From: Proteiniphilum sp.
GTDB lineage: Bacteria > Bacteroidota > Bacteroidia > Bacteroidales > Dysgonomonadaceae
Assembly (NCBI GenBank): GCA_018433945.1
Contig: JAHDQF010000072.1
Coordinates: 1 to 40,135, forward strand
Direction: 5' to 3'
DNA: 40,135 bases
In this document: piece by piece, positions 1 to 9,461 of the stretch
Layout of the letters: every line of letters begins with the position of its first letter
Numbering within the stretch: position 1 is the stretch's first letter
Translations under genes and position numbers: made by a program
Notes under the pieces: model-generated
Told to the model about the DNA's origin: nothing
Seen by the model: the letters and a program-made list of their open reading frames with translations, nothing else
Database searches by the model: none

Positions 1-211
1 ACTAATGGAACCAGTCCGCCGTTGGTTCTTCACACAAAATACAAAAAATGAGAATGATAAAAACGAATAATTAACAAGAAATCTGCATATGCGCTAAACA
101 ACTTTAGCTTTTACGCTACTGCGGAAATTAGTACAACATCACAAAGATAATGAAAATTGAGGAACTAAATCATGACCTTATAAAACCTGCCATACCGTAA
201 ACCCATTTTAG

Positions 212-398
212 TGACTCAGTAAATTTTTGTATAACAACCCGAAAAGGTCAACATTTTTCAGTGAAAGGGACTCAAACGCCAAAATCATCTGTTTTTTTGT
301 GAGTTTTGACGATAATTCATTCGATTTTTTGTAATAAAACAACAATAACTCATTTGTATTTTTGTATAATTGCGCAATAACACATTTGAATTTTTGTA
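212..398. repeat. Degenerate AT-rich direct repeats in a gene-free region
   Basis: The first 411 bases hold no gene I can support. Copies of a roughly 22-bp AT-rich motif, of the form ATAACTCATTTGTATTTTTG, start at about 312, 345 and 377, a period of 32-33 bp. Weaker copies start near 212 and 281. The last copy ends just before the DUF4143 stub. The repeats could be binding sites, or degenerate promoter copies, since each ends in TTTTTGTA, which resembles the Bacteroidota -7 element. Confidence 0.5.
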
Positions 399-411
399 AT
401 TAACGTAATAT

Positions 412-594
412 ATGAGTGTATCAGGTTCAGAGGTTATCCCTATTGAAGTGAAAGCGGAAGAGAATCTGCATGCCAAGAGCCTGAGATCATATGATCAAAA
501 ATACAATCCCGAAATTACACTTAGAACATCCATGTCTGATTATAGGAAAGAAGGGTGGTTAATAAACATACCTTTATATGCCCTAGGTGAAATT
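412..594 (+). pseudogene. C-terminal remnant of a DUF4143-type AAA ATPase
   Basis: About 61 codons match the C-terminal end of the Bacteroidota AAA+ ATPases with a DUF4143 domain. Visible marks are IPIEVKAEENL (the nuclease-like D..E.K-style strand), AKSLRSYDQKYNP, RTSMSDYR and the closing NIPLYALGEI. A TAA in the same frame at 406-408 closes it upstream, and the whole N-terminal ATPase (Walker A and B, roughly 300 residues) is missing. The frame then runs through the minisatellite into sequence antisense to ettA, so the native stop also seems lost. The recognition is from memory of the family and is fairly firm. It is probably a non-functional deletion scar. Confidence 0.7.
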
Positions 595-606
595 GATCAA
601 ATACTG

Positions 607-673
607 GCACATCCGCACATCAACACATTAGCACATCAGCACATCAGCACATTAGTACATCAGCACATCAGCA

Positions 674-674
<1 letters not shown>
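607..674. repeat. 24-bp minisatellite (about 2.8 copies) ending at the ettA stop codon
   Basis: Units lie at 607-630, 631-654 and 655-674 (partial). Each is built from GCACATCAG ninemers closed by CACATTA, and adjacent units differ at only a few bases. The array ends on the first base of the ettA stop codon (674-676, minus strand). Confidence 0.85.
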
Positions 675-2353
<1,679 letters not shown>

Positions 2354-2475
2354 TGACACTATTTTTATTGTTGTTTTTTATTTTGACAGAGCGGAATCCG
2401 GAAAGCAGAAGAACCATTCTCCGGCTTTACCACTTCTAAATCAACTTCTTCACGCTGATCCCCCAAAACGGAGCA

Positions 2476-2541
2476 CAAAGATAGTGAAAAGGATGAGAAG
2501 TTGGATGCTTCACCTGTTTTTGAAATTATTCCCTACATTTG
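2476..2541. promoter_or_regulatory. Divergent -7 elements for ettA and the MscS gene
   Basis: On the minus strand, TATCTTTG occupies 2483-2476 upstream of ettA. On the plus strand, TACATTTG occupies 2534-2541, about 39 bases before the MscS start. Both fit the Bacteroidota TAnnTTTG consensus. I see no TTTG -33 box at the canonical 19-21 base spacing for either. Confidence 0.5.
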
Positions 2542-2579
2542 CAAAATGTTGATTACCTATTGAAACGACAGGTCTGATA

Positions 2580-3488
2580 ATGGACAAAAATAAACCAAGT
2601 ATGGAAACGTTACGCAACTTTATTGAGTATGAGATCTTCCGCATCGGGAATTACTCCTTTACCAACAGCAAGATTATCATCGTGGCACTGGTCATACTGG
2701 CCACCATGGGCATCCTCTCGGTGATCAAGAAACTGCTGTTCCGCAAGAAGATCGAGAACCGCTACGAGAGGGGTAACCTCTACGCCCTCTTTCAGATCAT
2801 CAAATACCTGGTCTGGATCATCGCGATCCTGATCATTCTGGATGAGCTGGGAGTCAAGCTGAACGCACTCCTGGCCGGATCAGCCGCACTGCTGGTAGGC
2901 CTCGGTCTCGGCTTGCAGAGCACTTTTAACAATTTTGTCTCGGGCATCATCCTTCTGTTTGAGGGATCGATCCGCGTGGGTGATGTGCTGGAGATTGATG
3001 ATGACGTGGTGCAAATCGAGTCGATTGGCCTGCGCACATCGAAAGCAATCGACCGCGACTACATCTCGGTGATCATCCCCAACTCACTGATCACCTCCAA
3101 CAAGGTTGTCAACTGGAGCCACCAGGAGCGTAAAACACGGTTCCGCATCAAAGTGGGAGTGGCTTATGGCAGTGATGTGGACCTGGTGATTAAAGTGCTC
3201 AGGGAATGTGCTCTGGACCACAAGGATATCACGGACAAATCTTCCGTGATGGCACGGTTCGTCGATTTCGGCAGCTCCTCCCTCGACTTTGAACTGCTCT
3301 TCTTCAGCGACAACGTGTTTCGCATCGAAAACGTGAAATCGGACATACGCAAGGTCATCAATGAGAAGTTTATTGAACACAACATTGCCATCCCTTTCCC
3401 CCAGCTCGATCTGCATTTGGTCTCAGACAAGACCGGTTACGTCGACCAGATGAGGGAGATGAAGCGTGGTGTGAACCTCAAAGAGTGA
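2580..3488 (+). CDS. MscS-family mechanosensitive ion channel
   Basis: This is an inner-membrane small-conductance tension-gated channel that releases solutes during hypo-osmotic shock. The 302 residues carry hydrophobic segments near 29-48 and 75-92. The pore-lining TM3, near 100-130, is Gly/Ala-rich (AALLVGLGLGLQ) and is followed by the amphipathic FNNFVSGIILLFEG. The MscS beta domain follows (RVGDVLEIDD, VIIPNSLI) and then the alpha/beta C-terminal domain ending in IPFPQLDLHL. The start ATG at 2580 overlaps nothing and lies downstream of a -7 element. A second, distinct MscS gene is at 14841-15755. The gene stands alone, with ettA divergent. Confidence 0.92.
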   Translation: MDKNKPSMETLRNFIEYEIFRIGNYSFTNSKIIIVALVILATMGILSVIKKLLFRKKIENRYERGNLYALFQIIKYLVWIIAILIILDELGVKLNALLAGSAALLVGLGLGLQSTFNNFVSGIILLFEGSIRVGDVLEIDDDVVQIESIGLRTSKAIDRDYISVIIPNSLITSNKVVNWSHQERKTRFRIKVGVAYGSDVDLVIKVLRECALDHKDITDKSSVMARFVDFGSSSLDFELLFFSDNVFRIENVKSDIRKVINEKFIEHNIAIPFPQLDLHLVSDKTGYVDQMREMKRGVNLKE

Positions 3489-3630
3489 GGCACCCACAGT
3501 TGAACGCTTTCTGGAAGTGATGTAGCTGGGCGGCGAAAGCCGGGTTTACGGATCCTATACCGCTTTTGATTAGAAATCTCATTTTTACCGTTTTTTGGCG
3601 AAATAATTTCGTTAAAAAGAAAAGATTTAG

Positions 3631-3638
3631 TATTTTTG
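3631..3638 (+). promoter_or_regulatory. Candidate -7 element for the GAPDH gene
   Basis: TATTTTTG matches TAnnTTTG and would give a leader of about 140 bases before the GAPDH start. No -33 TTTG is correctly spaced. Apart from a weak GAAA-loop hairpin at 3532-3543, I see nothing else in the 3489-3787 gap. Confidence 0.45.
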
Positions 3639-3784
3639 TAACGGAAACAGTAAGATGGTTTTTAGGATCGTTTTCGATAATCATTATGAACATGATGCAA
3701 CAAAAAAAATGTTTTCTTCATCGTCCGGAAACGACTTTGTATATAAATGAACACTTATACTTCTAACAATATAAAATTCAATAA

Positions 3785-4795
<1,011 letters not shown>

Positions 4796-4818
4796 TGAAC
4801 GATATTCGGTATCGATTT

Positions 4819-4865
4819 ACACAAATAAAAAGTGTCTCTGAAAAAGAGACACTTTTTATTTGTGT
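4819..4865. terminator. Bidirectional intrinsic terminator between gap and ferredoxin
   Basis: A perfect 21-bp inverted repeat (4819-4839 and 4845-4865) surrounds a GAAAA loop, with AGTGTCTCT/AGAGACACT at its core. The stem flanks are A- and T-rich on both sides, so it can terminate gap (+) and the convergent ferredoxin gene (-). Confidence 0.93.
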
Positions 4866-4901
4866 ATGCTGAAATGATGCCGAGCATACCGTGCAGAGTT
4901 T

Positions 4902-5069
4902 TTATTCCGGATGAATGGATTCTGTCGGACAGACATCTGCACAAGCACCACAGTCGGTACACAACTCAGGATCAATTACATATATATCACCTTCAGCGAT
5001 TGCATCTACCGGACATTCATCAATACATGTCCCGCAAGCAATGCAACTATCATCAATTACGTAAGCCAT
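4902..5069 (-). CDS. Small 2[4Fe-4S] ferredoxin (55 aa)
   Basis: This is a bacterial clostridial-type ferredoxin, a soluble low-potential electron carrier in anaerobes for enzymes such as pyruvate:ferredoxin oxidoreductase or hydrogenase. The translation starts MAYVIDDSCIACG. It has two CxxCxxCxxxCP clusters: Cys 9, 12, 15 and 19, then Cys 37, 40, 43 and 47, each with the last Cys followed by Pro. The 55-residue length is typical. A -7 element lies upstream at 5125-5118 and the strong shared terminator lies downstream. It is monocistronic, so its partner enzyme is not encoded here. Confidence 0.95.
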   Translation of the reverse strand: MAYVIDDSCIACGTCIDECPVDAIAEGDIYVIDPELCTDCGACADVCPTESIHPE

Positions 5070-5117
5070 AATGAATAATTAGTTTAATTAATTTAAATGG
5101 ATATCAAATTGTTGCTG

Positions 5118-5125
5118 CAAAGGTA
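5118..5125 (-). promoter_or_regulatory. Candidate -7 element for the ferredoxin gene
   Basis: The minus strand reads TACCTTTG followed by C, matching TAnnTTTGC, about 49 bases before the ferredoxin ATG. No clear -33 box is seen. Confidence 0.5.
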
Positions 5126-5249
5126 GAAAGTTTTTTCAATAATGGAAAAAGATTGCAGAGATCTTTCAAATCCCCCATACAATATCCCATGGTCAGAGAC
5201 GTTTTAAAGAGGTATGAAACGAGCATTTAAACCGTTTGCACCCATGTTG

Positions 5250-5957
5250 ATGACTAAAAGCAAGTTCTATATCTCATTGTTGCTGCTATCCCTATGTAAC
5301 GGCACTCACGCCCAGCATCATAAACTACAGCATCGTCCCCATGCCGACCAGCAGCTCTTTCACCTGGGGTTTACCATCGGACTGCATACCCAGGATCTGA
5401 TTCTTACACATTCCGGATACCGGAACGAGAACGACGAGGTCTGGTTTTCAGAAATACCCGATTATTCACCCGGCTTTACGGTGGGAATGATTGGTGATTA
5501 TCGCCTCTCCAGGAATCTGAATTTACGGCTGCTCCCCACACTCAACCTGGGCAGCAAAAGCTTTCTCTTTCGGGAACAGTCATCGGGAGAAGAGTTTGCC
5601 ACCACCATCCGGAATAACTATATCACTCTCCCGCTTCACCTAAAGATTTCCACTGCCCGTATCAACAACTTCAGGCCCTACTTCCTGCTGGGTGGTTATG
5701 GGAGTATGGAGCTTGCCTCGCAGAAGAATAAGGCTGTTCGACTAAAACCGTTCGACACAGGAGTGGAGGTTGGCACCGGATGCAGCTTTTATCTCCCCCT
5801 CTTCACAATCTCACCCGAGGTGAAATTCAGCTTCGGACTGACCGATCTGCTGGAGAGAGAACGCACTGATTTGAAAGATGAAGAGCTGTTGAAATATTCC
5901 CGTTCTCTCTTAAAGGCAACCCAACGGATGATCACCCTCAGTTTTCATTTCGAATAG
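5250..5957 (+). CDS. porT: PorT-like outer membrane beta-barrel protein of the type IX secretion system
   Basis: PorT/SprT is an outer-membrane beta-barrel needed for type IX secretion. The protein has a signal peptide (MTKSKFYISLLLLSLCNG...HAQ), then a barrel of alternating aromatic strands with the features I recall from PorT: LGFTIGLHTQDL, YSPGFTVGMIGDY, LPLHLK, a GVEVGTGCSFYLP strand, SPEVKFSFGLTDLL, and a C-terminal strand ending in Phe-Glu (SFHFE). Family length is about 240. The frame is open from an ATG at 5214, but that adds 12 residues in front of a normal n-region, so I chose 5250 (5244 is also possible). The last 20 bases overlap the convergent GT2 gene. Confidence 0.75.
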   Translation: MTKSKFYISLLLLSLCNGTHAQHHKLQHRPHADQQLFHLGFTIGLHTQDLILTHSGYRNENDEVWFSEIPDYSPGFTVGMIGDYRLSRNLNLRLLPTLNLGSKSFLFREQSSGEEFATTIRNNYITLPLHLKISTARINNFRPYFLLGGYGSMELASQKNKAVRLKPFDTGVEVGTGCSFYLPLFTISPEVKFSFGLTDLLERERTDLKDEELLKYSRSLLKATQRMITLSFHFE

Positions 5958-6990
5958 CCTTTTGCCGATCACGAAAGAGTGCGCTATAGGTTTTTCTGTT
6001 GCGCAGATAATAAGCGATCAGGATGCTTCTCCGGTATTCGCCCGGCAGCAGTGTTTTCTTTGTCAGCAGCAGATTCTCCTCTCTTTTCTCCCGATAGGAT
6101 CGTCTCATCAGCAAGAAATCACGGTAAGCCTCTACTACCGCAATACTGCTTTTCACTTTCCCCTGCATGAGAAGATGCAGCAATGCCAGCAAGTCGAACA
6201 CAAGTCGTATGGCGTATGTGAGTAAGAGCCTCTTTCCGGGCATGTTCTTATAGAGCATCAGCAGGTTATTGCGAAAATTAAGGTAAAGTTTGCGTGGATT
6301 CTCCTTGCCCAATGATGCCCCTCCCACGTGATAAACGACCGAGGAAGGGACACAAACAACCCCCCTGCCCCGGGCGTTGAGCCGCCAGCAGAGGTCGATC
6401 TCCTCCATGTGTGCAAAGAAGCGACTGTCAAAGCCGCCTGCGGCCATGTAATCACTTTTTCTGATACAGAGGCAGGCTCCTGTAGCCCAAAAAACAGGCA
6501 ACACATCCCTGTATTGTCCAAAATCCTCTTCCACTCTATCCAGGATCCGTCCCCTGCAAAAGGGATACCCGTAACGGTCAAGCAAGCCACCAGCAGCTCC
6601 GGCATACTCAAAATGACTCCTCTGATGAAAGGAACGGATAGTGGGCTGCACAGCAGCCGTTTCCGGATGATCATCGAGGTAAGAGACCAGTGGAAGGGTC
6701 CAGCCGGGGGTGGTCTCCACATCGGAATTCAGCAGAATCACATATTCTGAATCAACCTGTTGTATTGCCTTGTTGTAGCCCTCAGCGAATCCATGATTCT
6801 GATCAAACAGAATCAACTCCAGATCAGGAAATTGATTCTGTAAAAAAGTTATGGAACCATCGGTAGACCCGTTATCGGCCACCACCACCGTACACGCTTC
6901 ACTTTTGGTATGTGCCGTCACTGAGGGCAGAAACTGTTTCAACAGTTTTTTCCCGTTCCAGTTCAAAATTATAACCGATGTTTTTACCAT
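5938..6990 (-). CDS. Glycosyltransferase family 2 (rhamnosyltransferase-like)
   Basis: This is an inverting GT-A enzyme of the WbbL/RfbF type, likely adding a sugar to a surface glycan or lipid-linked oligosaccharide at the inner-membrane face. The 350 residues begin VKTSVIILNWNG, then show ADNGSTDGS near 40-48, NHGFAEGYN, the DxD-like NSDVETTPGW near 89-98, ATGACLCIRK, and the acceptor-site HMEEIDLCWR near 195-204. A hydrophobic amphipathic stretch follows near 260-280. The donor sugar cannot be read from sequence. It is the last gene of an apparent mtaB-acyltransferase-GT2 run, separated by an 80-base minisatellite. Its 3' end overlaps porT by 20 bases. Confidence 0.88.
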   Translation of the reverse strand: MVKTSVIILNWNGKKLLKQFLPSVTAHTKSEACTVVVADNGSTDGSITFLQNQFPDLELILFDQNHGFAEGYNKAIQQVDSEYVILLNSDVETTPGWTLPLVSYLDDHPETAAVQPTIRSFHQRSHFEYAGAAGGLLDRYGYPFCRGRILDRVEEDFGQYRDVLPVFWATGACLCIRKSDYMAAGGFDSRFFAHMEEIDLCWRLNARGRGVVCVPSSVVYHVGGASLGKENPRKLYLNFRNNLLMLYKNMPGKRLLLTYAIRLVFDLLALLHLLMQGKVKSSIAVVEAYRDFLLMRRSYREKREENLLLTKKTLLPGEYRRSILIAYYLRNRKTYSALFRDRQKAIRNEN

Positions 6991-6995
6991 ATTAT

Positions 6996-7080
6996 TAGCT
7001 GTTAGCTTTAAGCTTTAAGCTGTTAGCTGTTAGCTTTAAGCTTTAAGCTGTTAGCTGTAAGCTTTAAGCTTATAGCTTAT
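6996..7080. repeat. 28-bp minisatellite (about 2.7 copies) between GT2 and the acyltransferase
   Basis: Two identical 28-bp units lie at 6996-7023 and 7024-7051, built from TAGCTGT and TAGCTTTAAGCTTTAAGC blocks. A third, degenerating copy runs through 7080. The array covers the acyltransferase stop codon (7070-7072) and its last codons, and begins 6 bases before the GT2 start codon. A related piece lies before prfC at 17327. Confidence 0.88.
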
Positions 7081-7981
7081 CGCTTATTGCAGACCGCTTG
7101 AATTTCCACAAGTTATGCGACCAGAGATAATATGCCGGTGCGCGCAACACTGTTTTTTCAAGCGATCGCATGTATCTCTCCGTGACGGCATGTTCTTTCT
7201 CGGAAGAAGCATCTGATGAGAGTAGAACAAAGCGACCACGATAAAAACCCCGTTTGACCTTCTCAATATCCAGGTAAAGCACAGGGAGTGAAAGGGAACG
7301 GGCAATCTTCTCCATGCCGGTCTGCACGGGAGTATCCTGGTTCAGGAATGTTGTCCAGTACTTGTCTGAGACCCTCGGCGGACGCTGATCGGTAAGGAAA
7401 CCCACCACGATTGTATGGCCCTCTTTCCTCTTCTGGATTAGTTTGCGCAAGACACTCCTCTTTTCTATCGGATATGAACCAAACCGGCTCCTGATCTCGT
7501 AAAAAAGTTGATCAAATGAAGTAGAATGAAGTTGTTTGTATACCAACCCTCCCTCTACTCCAGGCATGAGATGCAACACGATGGATGGCACCCACTCCCA
7601 GTTGCCATAATGACCGAGACACATCAGAGAAGAGCTGCCACTCTGTGTCAACTCATTCAACAATTCCGGATTATCGAAATGCATGCGTTGCTTCATTTCA
7701 TCTTCTGACATGCGCAAGATCTTCACCGTCTCCACGAAATAGTCGCACAGATGGTGATAGTACTCTTTTTCCAGGGTAACGATCTCACGGATCGCTTTAT
7801 TGGGGAAAGCGTTGTGCAGGTTCTTTCGTACCATCTTTCGCCTGTACCTTGCCAGATGATAAACTACCGGAAAAAGAAGATCTGAGAAAAAGTAGAGCAC
7901 CGAAAAAGGGAGCATTGCAATCAACTTAGCAATCGCTATCAACATTCTGGCACCCAAATCATCTTTTTGTTTCCTCGCCAT
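7070..7981 (-). CDS. LpxL/HtrB-family lipid A (lysophospholipid) acyltransferase
   Basis: This is a membrane-anchored late acyltransferase that adds a secondary acyl chain to lipid A. The 303 residues open with an N-terminal hydrophobic anchor near 12-45. The HX4E catalytic motif is His124...Glu129 in GHYGNWEW. Also typical are ARYRRKMVRKNLHNAFP near 45-60, FLTDQRPP near 195-203 and the C-terminal PAYYLWSHNLWKFK. The gene overlaps the mtaB stop by one base (TGATG), which suggests translational coupling. Its final SDKL and stop codon lie inside the minisatellite, so the C-terminus may have been rewritten by the repeat. Confidence 0.9.
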   Translation of the reverse strand: MARKQKDDLGARMLIAIAKLIAMLPFSVLYFFSDLLFPVVYHLARYRRKMVRKNLHNAFPNKAIREIVTLEKEYYHHLCDYFVETVKILRMSEDEMKQRMHFDNPELLNELTQSGSSSLMCLGHYGNWEWVPSIVLHLMPGVEGGLVYKQLHSTSFDQLFYEIRSRFGSYPIEKRSVLRKLIQKRKEGHTIVVGFLTDQRPPRVSDKYWTTFLNQDTPVQTGMEKIARSLSLPVLYLDIEKVKRGFYRGRFVLLSSDASSEKEHAVTERYMRSLEKTVLRAPAYYLWSHNLWKFKRSAISDKL

Positions 7982-9294
7982 CAGAATAATGCTTTCATGG
8001 CCATCTCCTCATCGTTGTACTCGCCAATCGTCACCTCAGTGATCCTGTTGACCAGCGACGCATCGTAATCGGCATACAATTTTACATAATTTTCAGTGAA
8101 GCCATGCATCTTACCCCCCTTTTTTGTATGTTCAAAGAGTACTTTCCTGCGTAAACCCTGTTGTGATGCATAAAAACGATGTAACTTCTCATCAGAGATA
8201 TCAAGCAACATCTTACTGCGTGCATGCTTTTTCCCGGGATCAACAGCATAATCAATTTGCAATGCCTGCGTACCGGGACGCTCCGAATAGGTAAAGACAT
8301 GTAGTTGTGAGATGTTGAGCGACTCAATGAAACGCTTGCTCTCCTCATAGTAGTCATCGGTTTCGCCTCTCACTCCAACAATCACATCTACTCCTATAAA
8401 GGCGTGCGGTAGAATCGTTTTGATCATCTCCACCTTATGCCGGAAGAGAGCGGTATCATACTTGCGTTTCATTAACCGCAACACAACATCCGACCCTGCC
8501 TGCAGTGGCATATGAAAATGAGGTGCAAAACGGCGGGAAGAGGCGACGAAAGAGATGATCTCATCGGTCAACAGATTCGGCTCAATGGAGGATATACGGT
8601 ATCGCTCTACCCCTTCAACCTGATCAAGAGCATGCAGCAGATCGATAAAAGACTCCTTCGTGGTACGGCCGAAGTCACCGATATTGACACCGGTAAGGAC
8701 AATCTCCTTGCCTCCCTCCCGGACTACCTGCTCAGCCTGCTTCACCAGCCCGGCGATGGAGCCGTTGCGGCTTCTGCCCCTGGCAAAGGGGATGGTACAG
8801 AAAGAGCAGAAATAGTCACACCCATCCTGCACCTTCAGAAAGTAACGGGTGCGGTCATCGGCAGACAAGGAAGGGACGAAAGAGCGAATACGGTGCGTTT
8901 TGGAGGTGACCACCTCACCCTTTTCCTTTTTTTGAAGATCATCCAGGTACTTTACCAGATCCAGCTTCTGTTCTGCACCCAGCACAAGGTCAACTCCCTC
9001 AATCCGGGCAATTTCTTCCGGCTTGAGTTGTGCATAACAACCTGTTACGACCACAAATGCGGAAGGGTTCTCCTGAATTGCCTTACGGATGGCCTGTCGC
9101 CCTTTCTTGTCGGCCAGCTCGGTCACGGAGCAGGTGTTGATCACACAGATATCAGCTTGTTGACCTTTTCTGGCACGGGTTACACCTGAGCTGAGCAGTT
9201 GCCTGCCTATCGAGGAGGTCTCGGCAAAGTTCAGTTTGCAACCCAGGGTGTAGTAAGCTGCTGTCTTATTTTGAAAAAATGTTTGATCGATCAT
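7981..9294 (-). CDS. mtaB: tRNA t6A37 methylthiotransferase MtaB
   Basis: MtaB is a radical-SAM enzyme that converts t6A37 to ms2t6A37 in ANN-decoding tRNAs. The N-terminal MTTase domain holds cluster cysteines near 19, 55 and 86 (TLGCKLN, NTCSVT, TGCYAQ). The radical SAM CxxxCxxC is at Cys159, 163 and 166 (CDYFCSFC). The SAM-binding TGVNIGDFG follows, and a C-terminal TRAM domain ends in VTIGEYNDEEM. The 437 residues fit MtaB rather than MiaB or RimO, since YYTLGCKLN is the MtaB form. It is first in the run with the acyltransferase and GT2, behind a -7 element at 9382-9375. Confidence 0.93.
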   Translation of the reverse strand: MIDQTFFQNKTAAYYTLGCKLNFAETSSIGRQLLSSGVTRARKGQQADICVINTCSVTELADKKGRQAIRKAIQENPSAFVVVTGCYAQLKPEEIARIEGVDLVLGAEQKLDLVKYLDDLQKKEKGEVVTSKTHRIRSFVPSLSADDRTRYFLKVQDGCDYFCSFCTIPFARGRSRNGSIAGLVKQAEQVVREGGKEIVLTGVNIGDFGRTTKESFIDLLHALDQVEGVERYRISSIEPNLLTDEIISFVASSRRFAPHFHMPLQAGSDVVLRLMKRKYDTALFRHKVEMIKTILPHAFIGVDVIVGVRGETDDYYEESKRFIESLNISQLHVFTYSERPGTQALQIDYAVDPGKKHARSKMLLDISDEKLHRFYASQQGLRRKVLFEHTKKGGKMHGFTENYVKLYADYDASLVNRITEVTIGEYNDEEMAMKALF

Positions 9295-9374
9295 ATTCTT
9301 GAAATGTCAGGTAAAGGTCGGCTATGAATGACCTCCTGAACAGCTATCTCCTCCTTTTTATGAATCTCAAGGCA

Positions 9375-9382
9375 CAAAATTA
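9375..9382 (-). promoter_or_regulatory. Candidate -7 element for mtaB
   Basis: The minus strand reads TAATTTTG, a match to TAnnTTTG, about 80 bases before the mtaB ATG. The -33 position has only a partial match (GTTG). Confidence 0.4.
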
Positions 9383-9414
9383 CAATTTTTATTGCCATTT
9401 CAACCCCTGTTTGT

Positions 9415-9445
9415 TTTGTTAACTGAATTACAGGTTGTATTTTTG
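9415..9445 (+). promoter_or_regulatory. Canonical Bacteroidota sigma-A-type promoter for the acyl-CoA synthetase
   Basis: A -33 TTTG box (9415-9418) and a -7 TATTTTTG box (9438-9445) are separated by exactly 19 bases, with a following C. The predicted start near 9450 leaves a leader of only about 12-20 bases. Confidence 0.8.
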
Positions 9446-9461
9446 CACACAATAAGCATAA

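Noticed and set aside
150-200. 16-codon ORF starting MKIEELNHDL
   Set aside because: It is too short, with no promoter or ribosome-binding context, and no resemblance to any leader I know.
212-398. Possible CRISPR array
   Set aside because: The copies are degenerate and AT-rich, with no conserved repeat of CRISPR length, no unique spacers and no cas genes nearby.
3532-3543. Terminator after the first MscS gene
   Set aside because: It is a four-pair stem with a GAAA loop and no proper T run, too weak to call.
3566-3766. 66-codon open frame in the GAPDH leader
   Set aside because: It spans the -7 element, has no family likeness and has a biased AT-rich composition. An ordinary leader is more likely.
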